Assembly (NCBI RefSeq): GCF_023016155.1
Contig: NZ_JALKBG010000008.1
Location: 684,501-748,500, forward strand
Length of the DNA stretch: 64,000 nt
From: Aliiroseovarius sp. F20344
GTDB taxonomy: Bacteria > Pseudomonadota > Alphaproteobacteria > Rhodobacterales > Rhodobacteraceae
Direction: 5' to 3'
The translations under genes and the position numbers were made by a program. Shown in pieces: positions 59,183 through 64,000 of the stretch. Under the pieces are notes generated by a model. The model saw nothing but the letters and a program-made list of their open reading frames with translations, was not told the DNA's origin and did no database searches. Each line of letters opens with the position of its first letter. The stretch's first letter is position 1.

Positions 59183-59476
59183 TTAGCCGGGCAGGTTCAT
59201 TTCGGTCGCTTCCAGCGAACCCATGTGCTTCTTGCCGTCTGCATCGGTGATTTCCATGGTTTCACAGGTGCCAGCCGGAACCAGTTTCCAAGCGTTGCCC
59301 TGATAGTCTACGGTCGACGAGCCGGCGCAGGTAGTGCCGGGGCCAGCGGCGCAGTCGTTCTGACCTGCCAGCGAAACGCCGAAGCATTTTTCGTTATCTT
59401 CAGCAAATGCGGGGGCAGCGTTGGCAGCTACGGCGGCAGTGACGGCGCCCAGGATGGCTACAGTTTTCTTCGACAT
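59183..59476 (-). CDS. bufA1: Bufferin precursor (BufA1-type, DUF2282), copper-binding RiPP
   Basis: 97 aa. Signal peptide 1-25 (AAPAFA cleaved before EDNEK). The mature part has four Cys at 31, 42, 50 and 71 in [21 protein letters not shown] and VPAGTCE, the pattern of DUF2282/bufferin 1 precursors; in Caulobacter the two central Cys become thiooxazoles that bind copper. AAAGGAAA precedes the ATG. Heads the operon bufA1-bufB-bufC-bufD. The repeat-rich upstream region probably holds its regulation. Confidence 0.9.
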   Translation of the reverse strand: MSKKTVAILGAVTAAVAANAAPAFAEDNEKCFGVSLAGQNDCAAGPGTTCAGSSTVDYQGNAWKLVPAGTCETMEITDADGKKHMGSLEATEMNLPG

Positions 59477-59839
59477 CGAGTTTCCTTTCGGGTTTTAAAT
59501 TCGATCCGCTTCAAGGCGGTAAGGAAAAGTTAGGGGGCGAATTGCGCTGTCTCCACTCACGAAAACGTGGATCACAGGCCTGTTAGGGCGACGTGAGGCT
59601 CGTTCACGACCGCGTGAGCTTCGTGAGTGAGCGATTACACGCTCAGGCCCCATATTTACTGGCATTACCTAGGGTTAACTTCCGTGAGCTTCGTGTGGGT
59701 GCTCACAGATGTGTCAGAAATTGCTGCAATTGATTTCAGCTTACCAGAGGTGGAAATCTGATTTGTTACAGAGTTCTGCGCTGCGGCATGACGTGTTTCA
59801 CTGACGATGTGAGCAATTGTAACGAACTCTCAAAAGAAA
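59477..59839. other. Gene-free 363-bp region upstream of bufA1 with repeats
   Basis: No credible gene. It contains the exact 13-bp direct repeat CGTGAGCTTCGTG at 59613-59625 and 59683-59695, a related CGTGAGGCTCGT at 59592-59603, and a perfect 10-bp inverted pair CACTCACGAA (59554-59563) / TTCGTGAGTG (59620-59629). Near bufA1 a minus-strand TTACC...CGAA pair weakly resembles an ECF-sigma promoter. Confidence 0.6.
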
Positions 59840-59871
59840 AACGCCCCCAAACACTACGGTGCGGGGGCGTT
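59840..59871 (-). terminator. Terminator after thrS
   Basis: Perfect 9-bp stem AACGCCCCC / GGGGGCGTT with a 14-nt loop, then TTTCTTTT on the minus strand; 19 bp past the thrS stop. Confidence 0.9.
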
Positions 59872-59890
59872 TTAAAGGCTTGTTTTCGGA

Positions 59891-61837
59891 TCAAATCATG
59901 TCGGGGGGTGTCGCCTCGGTCGCGAGCGTCGCGGCAACCTCGTCCAGCGGCAAGACTTTCGAGTGCTTCTCGCCCAGACGGCGTATCGATACGGTGCCCT
60001 CTTCGACCTCTTTCATACCGCAGGCCAGAATTACCGGCACTTTGCCGACCGAGTGTTCGCGGACCTTGTAGTTGATCTTCTCATTACGAATGTCGGCCTC
60101 GGCGCGGATGCCCTTGGCTTTTAGCGCGTCGACCACCTGATGCACGTAGTCATCTGCATCCGACACGATCGAAGCCACGACCACCTGACGTGGGGCCAGC
60201 CAGAACGGCAGCTTGCCCGCATGTTCTTCGATCAGGATGCCGATGAAACGTTCAAACGATCCCAGCGTGGCGCGGTGCAACATGACCGGGCGGTGCTTGG
60301 CACCGTCTTCACCCACAAAAGTGGCGTCCAGGCGTTCGGGCAGATTGGGATCCACCTGAAGCGTGCCACATTGCCAGTCACGGCCAATGGCGTCGGTCAG
60401 AGTGAACTCAAGCTTCGGGCCGTAAAACGCGCCTTCGCCTTCCAAAAGCTCATATTCGTGACCTGCGGCATTACAGGCATCGCCAAGCGCCTTTTCAACT
60501 CGTTCCCAGCTTTCATCCGACCCAATTCGCTTTTCTGGACGGGTGGACAGTTTGATCGTCCAGTTGTGAAAGCCAAGATCGGCATAGACGCGCGACAGGA
60601 AGTCGATGAAAGTCGCGGTTTCCTCGGTGATCTGATCTTCGGTGCAGAAGATGTGGCCATCATCCTGCGTAAAGCCGCGCACCCGCATGATCCCATGCAG
60701 TGCGCCCGAGGGTTCATAGCGCGCGCAAGAGCCAAATTCGGCCATGCGCAGCGGCAGGTCGCGATAGGATTTCATGCCCTGGTTATAAACCTGAACGTGG
60801 CAGGGGCAGTTCATGGGCTTCAGGGCATTCACAGCCTTTTCGCGGGCATGATCTTCGTCGACTTCGACGATGAACATGTTTTCCTGATACTTGTCCCAGT
60901 GGCCCGAGGCCTCCCACAGCTTACGATCAACAACCTGCGGCGTGTTCACCTCGACATAGCCGCCTTTGCGTTGTTGGCGGCGCATATAGTCCTGAAGTTC
61001 GGTGTAGATGGTCCAGCCGTTGGGGTGCCAGAAAACCTGACCGGGGGCCTCTTCCTGCATGTGAAACAGGTTCATCTCGCGGCCCAGCTTACGGTGGTCG
61101 CGCTTGGCGGCCTCTTCCAACATATGCAGGTGCTTTTTCAGCCCGTCCTTGTTCTGGAACGCCACACCATAGATACGCTGCAACATGGCGCGGTCACTGT
61201 CGCCGCGCCAATAGGCCCCGGCGACTGACATCAATTTGAACGAGTCTGCGGGCAACTGACCCGTGTGTTGCAGGTGCGGACCACGGCAGAGGTCCTGCCA
61301 GTGACCGTGCCAATACATGCGCAGCGGCTCGTCGCCCGGAATGGCTTCGATCAGCTCGACCTTATAAGGCTCATTGTTGGCCTCATAGAATTTCACCGCG
61401 CGGTCACGCTCCCAGATTTCGGTGGTGACAGGATCGCGCTTGTTGATGATCTCTTTCATCTTGGCTTCGATCGTGCCCAGATCTTCTGGCGTAAACGGCT
61501 CTTCGCGGTCGAAGTCATAATACCAGCCATTTTCAATGACCGGACCGATCGTGACCTTCACGTCCGGCCAGATCTCTTGCACAGCGCGCGCCATCACGTG
61601 GGCAAAGTCGTGCCGGATCAGCTCCAACGCCTGATCCGCATCCTTCATGGTGTGGATGGCAATCTCGGCATTGTCAGTGATCGGCCACTGTAGATCCCAG
61701 TGTGCGCCGTTCACAGTGGCGGAAATGGCCTTTTTGGCAAGCGAGTTGGAAATGCCAGAAGCAACTTCAGCAGGGGTTACGCCTGCATCATAGTCACGCG
61801 CATTGCCATCGGGAAATGTAAGGGAAATCTGGCTCAT
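59891..61837 (-). CDS. thrS: Threonyl-tRNA synthetase
   Basis: 648 aa class II synthetase. An N-terminal TGS domain ([23 protein letters not shown]) is followed by the editing domain ([18 protein letters not shown]) and catalytic core (motif 2 region [35 protein letters not shown]; zinc ligands include NCPCHVQVY). A C-terminal anticodon-binding domain ends it. Start at 61837 (MSQISLTFP) is canonical; upstream in-frame codons are not supported. Confidence 0.96.
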   Translation of the reverse strand: MSQISLTFPDGNARDYDAGVTPAEVASGISNSLAKKAISATVNGAHWDLQWPITDNAEIAIHTMKDADQALELIRHDFAHVMARAVQEIWPDVKVTIGPVIENGWYYDFDREEPFTPEDLGTIEAKMKEIINKRDPVTTEIWERDRAVKFYEANNEPYKVELIEAIPGDEPLRMYWHGHWQDLCRGPHLQHTGQLPADSFKLMSVAGAYWRGDSDRAMLQRIYGVAFQNKDGLKKHLHMLEEAAKRDHRKLGREMNLFHMQEEAPGQVFWHPNGWTIYTELQDYMRRQQRKGGYVEVNTPQVVDRKLWEASGHWDKYQENMFIVEVDEDHAREKAVNALKPMNCPCHVQVYNQGMKSYRDLPLRMAEFGSCARYEPSGALHGIMRVRGFTQDDGHIFCTEDQITEETATFIDFLSRVYADLGFHNWTIKLSTRPEKRIGSDESWERVEKALGDACNAAGHEYELLEGEGAFYGPKLEFTLTDAIGRDWQCGTLQVDPNLPERLDATFVGEDGAKHRPVMLHRATLGSFERFIGILIEEHAGKLPFWLAPRQVVVASIVSDADDYVHQVVDALKAKGIRAEADIRNEKINYKVREHSVGKVPVILACGMKEVEEGTVSIRRLGEKHSKVLPLDEVAATLATEATPPDMI

Positions 61838-61997
61838 CGGCCTAGCTCCTCGTCGTTTTGGCGCCCACGGAACGCCCGGTTGCGGGTTATGTCTGCGCGT
61901 GTTTTTACCCGCGCACGTTGCGAAGTCAACGGCGGCAATTGGAAAATCGGCTTGCATTCACGAGGGGCGGGGGCAAGATGCGGGGCAGGAGGGGCGA

Positions 61998-62666
61998 ATG
62001 CGCAGATTTGACGACATTCTGATGATGGCGGTTGAGCGCAAAGGCTCGTTCGGGGCCGTCTTGGATGGCATCGAAAAACCGAAATCCGCAGATGAATTGG
62101 CTGCGCTGGATGACAGCGCGTGGCTGGCCTGTTTTGCCAAGGGGGTTTTTCAGGCGGGGCTGGCCTGGCAGGTCATCGTCAACAAGTGGGACGGCATCGA
62201 AGAGGCATTTCACGGGTTCGACATTGGTCGCTGCGCGATGATGTCCGACGACTGGTTTGACACGCTGTTGGCCGACACGCGCGTTATTCGCAGTGCCCCC
62301 AAGATCCGCGCAATTCAGGAGAACGCGGTTTTCATTCAATCCGTTGCCTCCGAAGCGGGAAGTTTCGGACGGAAGATTGGGGAATGGCCCGCCGAAGACT
62401 ACTTTGGGCTGCTGGATTGGCTGAAAGCCAACGGCGCCCGGTTGGGTGGCAATACTGGCGCATATGCCCTGCGCATGATGGGGCGTGATGGATTTATGAT
62501 GACACGGGATGTTGTGGCACGATTGGTTGCTGAAGGAGTGATCGAGAAAGCGCCGACATCAAAAGCCGCCAAGGCTGCGGTTCAGGCCGCGTTCAACCGA
62601 TGGCACGAAGAAAGTGGGCGCAGCTTCACCGAAATCTCGCGCATTTTGGCATATAGTATCGACTAA
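61998..62666 (+). CDS. DNA-3-methyladenine glycosylase I-family protein
   Basis: 222 aa helix-hairpin-helix-type Tag family: WLACFAKGVFQAGLAWQVIVNKW contains the Trp/Glu-type pocket region, and AVFIQSVASEAGSFGRKIGEWP and GGNTGAYALRMMGRDGFMMTRDVV follow. It would excise alkylated adenines. AGGAGGGGCGA precedes the ATG at 61998. It is somewhat longer and divergent from E. coli Tag, so substrate range may differ. Divergent from thrS; the hydrolase gene follows 13 bp later. Confidence 0.82.
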   Translation: MRRFDDILMMAVERKGSFGAVLDGIEKPKSADELAALDDSAWLACFAKGVFQAGLAWQVIVNKWDGIEEAFHGFDIGRCAMMSDDWFDTLLADTRVIRSAPKIRAIQENAVFIQSVASEAGSFGRKIGEWPAEDYFGLLDWLKANGARLGGNTGAYALRMMGRDGFMMTRDVVARLVAEGVIEKAPTSKAAKAAVQAAFNRWHEESGRSFTEISRILAYSID

Positions 62667-62679
62667 GAAGGACAGAAGA

Positions 62680-63429
62680 TTGACCGCGTATCTCGACACG
62701 GCGCAGGGGCGTCGCATTGCTTATGTAAAGACCGAAGGGGATGGGCCGACCATTCTGTTCTTATCCGGTTTGAAATCGGATATGGAAGGCACCAAGGCCG
62801 TCGCACTTGAGGCTTGTGCGAAAGAGCAAGGGCGCGCTTTCGTGCGCTTTGACTATTCGGGGCACGGCATTAGCTCGGGCGAGTTTCGTGAGGGCTGCAT
62901 TGGCGACTGGCATGAAGATACGCTTGAGGTGGTCGACAATCTGATCGACGGCCCGGTGTTGGCTGTGGGCAGTTCGATGGGGGGCTGGCAGTCGCTGCTT
63001 TTGGCACGCGCGCGCCCTGATCGCGTGATGGGATTGGTGACAATCGCCGCCGCGCCGGATTTCACGGAAGATGGCTATTGGGCTGGCTTCTCGGATGAGC
63101 AGAAGGCCGAGCTGGAGCGCGAAGGCTTCCTGTCGATCCCGTCCGACTATGACGAGGATTACATCATCACCAAGCGCATGATCGAAGATGGGCGCAACCA
63201 CATGGTGCTGCGATCCACTCTGCGGTTGGACATGCCCGTGCGCTTCCTTCAAGGGACCGAGGATACGGCCGTCCCGACGTCACAGGCAGTGAAGTTGCTG
63301 GAGCACGCAGAAGGTGATGACATTCGCCTGACCCTTGTGAAAGGGGCGGATCACCGGTTCTCGGATGACGAATGTCTGCGCACGATTCAGAAAATGGTAA
63401 AGGTCGTTCTAGCCAGAGGTGAAGCATGA
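62680..63429 (+). CDS. Alpha/beta hydrolase (ABHD10-like acyl thioesterase/esterase)
   Basis: 249 aa. Nucleophile elbow VGSSMGGWQS (Ser), acid in LQGTEDTAVPTS and His in KGADHRFSDDE. LFLSGLKSDMEGTKAVALEAC resembles mitochondrial ABHD10. No upstream ATG fits homology; a TTG at 62680 preceded by AAGGA seven bases upstream is the best start. Stop overlaps the next gene (ATGA). Confidence 0.85.
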   Translation: MTAYLDTAQGRRIAYVKTEGDGPTILFLSGLKSDMEGTKAVALEACAKEQGRAFVRFDYSGHGISSGEFREGCIGDWHEDTLEVVDNLIDGPVLAVGSSMGGWQSLLLARARPDRVMGLVTIAAAPDFTEDGYWAGFSDEQKAELEREGFLSIPSDYDEDYIITKRMIEDGRNHMVLRSTLRLDMPVRFLQGTEDTAVPTSQAVKLLEHAEGDDIRLTLVKGADHRFSDDECLRTIQKMVKVVLARGEA

Positions 63430-64000
63430 AAAACGTGTTGCGAGGTGCCATGGCATTGGCGGCAATAGTCGCTGCTGCTTTTGTGATCGGTCCGTATGAG
63501 CCGGTTGATCTTAACGTCCAGTTTGATGCGGCTGCAATCGGGCCCGACCCCGACGCTTATCTGGCCCGCCGTGAGGCGGTCTTCGATGATCTGATCGAGG
63601 GTGCTGAGAAACAAATCGTCTGGGCCGGTGAGGCTGGGCAAAAGACGCGGCTTTCAGTTGTCTACATCCACGGTTTTTCGGCATCCCATCAGGAAATCAG
63701 CCCTGTGCAGGAACTGGTGGCCGACGGGCTTGGGGCAAATCTCTATAACGCTCGGCTGGCCGGGCATGGCCGCAGCGCAGAAGCGATGGCAGGTCCAACC
63801 GTAAACGACTGGATGGTTGATTTTGCCGAAGCGATGGCCATCGGGCGCGCCATCGGGGATGAGGTTTTGATCATTGCGACCTCAACCGGTGGGACAATTG
63901 CCGCACTGGGCATGTTCGACGCACAGGCGGCGTCAGGGGTGAAGGGCATCACCTTCATTTCCCCTAACTTTGGGATCAACCATTCTGCCGCGCCTCTGCT
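63426..64000 (+). CDS. Exported alpha/beta hydrolase (partial, runs off window)
   Basis: 191 codons visible. An N-terminal hydrophobic signal or anchor (LRGAMALAAIVAAAFVIG) is followed by VVYIHGFSASHQE (oxyanion loop), ARLAGHGRSAEAM and the nucleophile elbow IATSTGGTIAAL. The rest lies beyond the window. It overlaps the upstream hydrolase stop (ATGA), so the two form an operon. Substrate unknown. Confidence 0.85.
   Translation, partial: MKNVLRGAMALAAIVAAAFVIGPYEPVDLNVQFDAAAIGPDPDAYLARREAVFDDLIEGAEKQIVWAGEAGQKTRLSVVYIHGFSASHQEISPVQELVADGLGANLYNARLAGHGRSAEAMAGPTVNDWMVDFAEAMAIGRAIGDEVLIIATSTGGTIAALGMFDAQAASGVKGITFISPNFGINHSAAPL

Noticed and set aside
60140-61228. Plus-strand open frame (362 codons) within thrS
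   Set aside because: Antisense shadow of a conserved synthetase gene; no ribosome site or family features.

Overview
The window is a chromosomal segment of an alphaproteobacterium, most likely a marine Rhodobacteraceae of the Roseobacter group. This rests on protein style and gene content: a taurine/sulfoacetaldehyde pathway (tpa, xsc, pta, tauR), a class I lysyl-tRNA synthetase, flavin-dependent thymidylate synthase ThyX, an LdtR-like MarR regulator next to sdhE, a Hint-domain protein of roseobacter type and high G+C codon use. I see no rRNA, tRNA, CRISPR array, integrase or transposase.

Layout. 1-2265: 3' part of a fused hydantoinase/5-oxoprolinase. 2313-5478: zinc uptake regulon, znuA divergent from zur-znuC-znuB, with very His-rich ZnuA and ZnuC; an atypical phosphotransacetylase paralogue lies 12 bp behind znuB. 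6362-13375: taurine dissimilation (pta, xsc, tauR, then tpa) interrupted by two unrelated small genes. Taurine is deaminated by Tpa, sulfoacetaldehyde is cleaved by Xsc to acetyl phosphate and sulfite, and Pta makes acetyl-CoA. Similar direct repeats in front of xsc, tpa and tauR look like TauR sites.

13615-26756 looks like a catabolic island. It holds an FCD/GntR regulator, a class I glutamine amidotransferase, cytochrome P450, a glutamine-synthetase-like ligase, a [2Fe-2S] ferredoxin and a VOC protein, then a class III aminotransferase coupled to an IclR regulator, a tripartite tricarboxylate-type transporter (tctCBA), an aldehyde dehydrogenase and a Tm-1-like protein. The combination resembles both P450-dependent cyclic-amine degradation (pip/mor genes of mycobacteria) and the gamma-glutamylated Puu route; it is the best candidate here for an undescribed pathway.

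26831-30168: an hpaF-like tautomerase with an HpaR-like regulator, a YciA-type thioesterase, and an accessory patch with a Hint-domain protein, a duplicated 3' remnant of the thioesterase gene and a putative abortive-infection protein. 30281-52130 is mostly housekeeping: ettA, MarR-GNAT, nadD, a PBP4-type carboxypeptidase, HxlR/nitroreductase/Hsp31, GST, TerB-like, lysS class I, a DMT transporter, an orphan beta-helix tailspike-like protein, ppk2, a lytic transglycosylase, MATE, an aspartate aminotransferase, XRE-sdhE, LdtR-like, DUF1194 and gloA.

52130-64000: thyX followed by a transferred-looking DUF4145 gene and a large foldable palindrome; csp; an ArsC-like protein; an NCS2 permease with a possible structured leader; a complete bufferin-type copper RiPP operon (bufA-bufB-bufC-DoxX); thrS; a 3-methyladenine glycosylase; and two alpha/beta hydrolases, the last cut by the window end.
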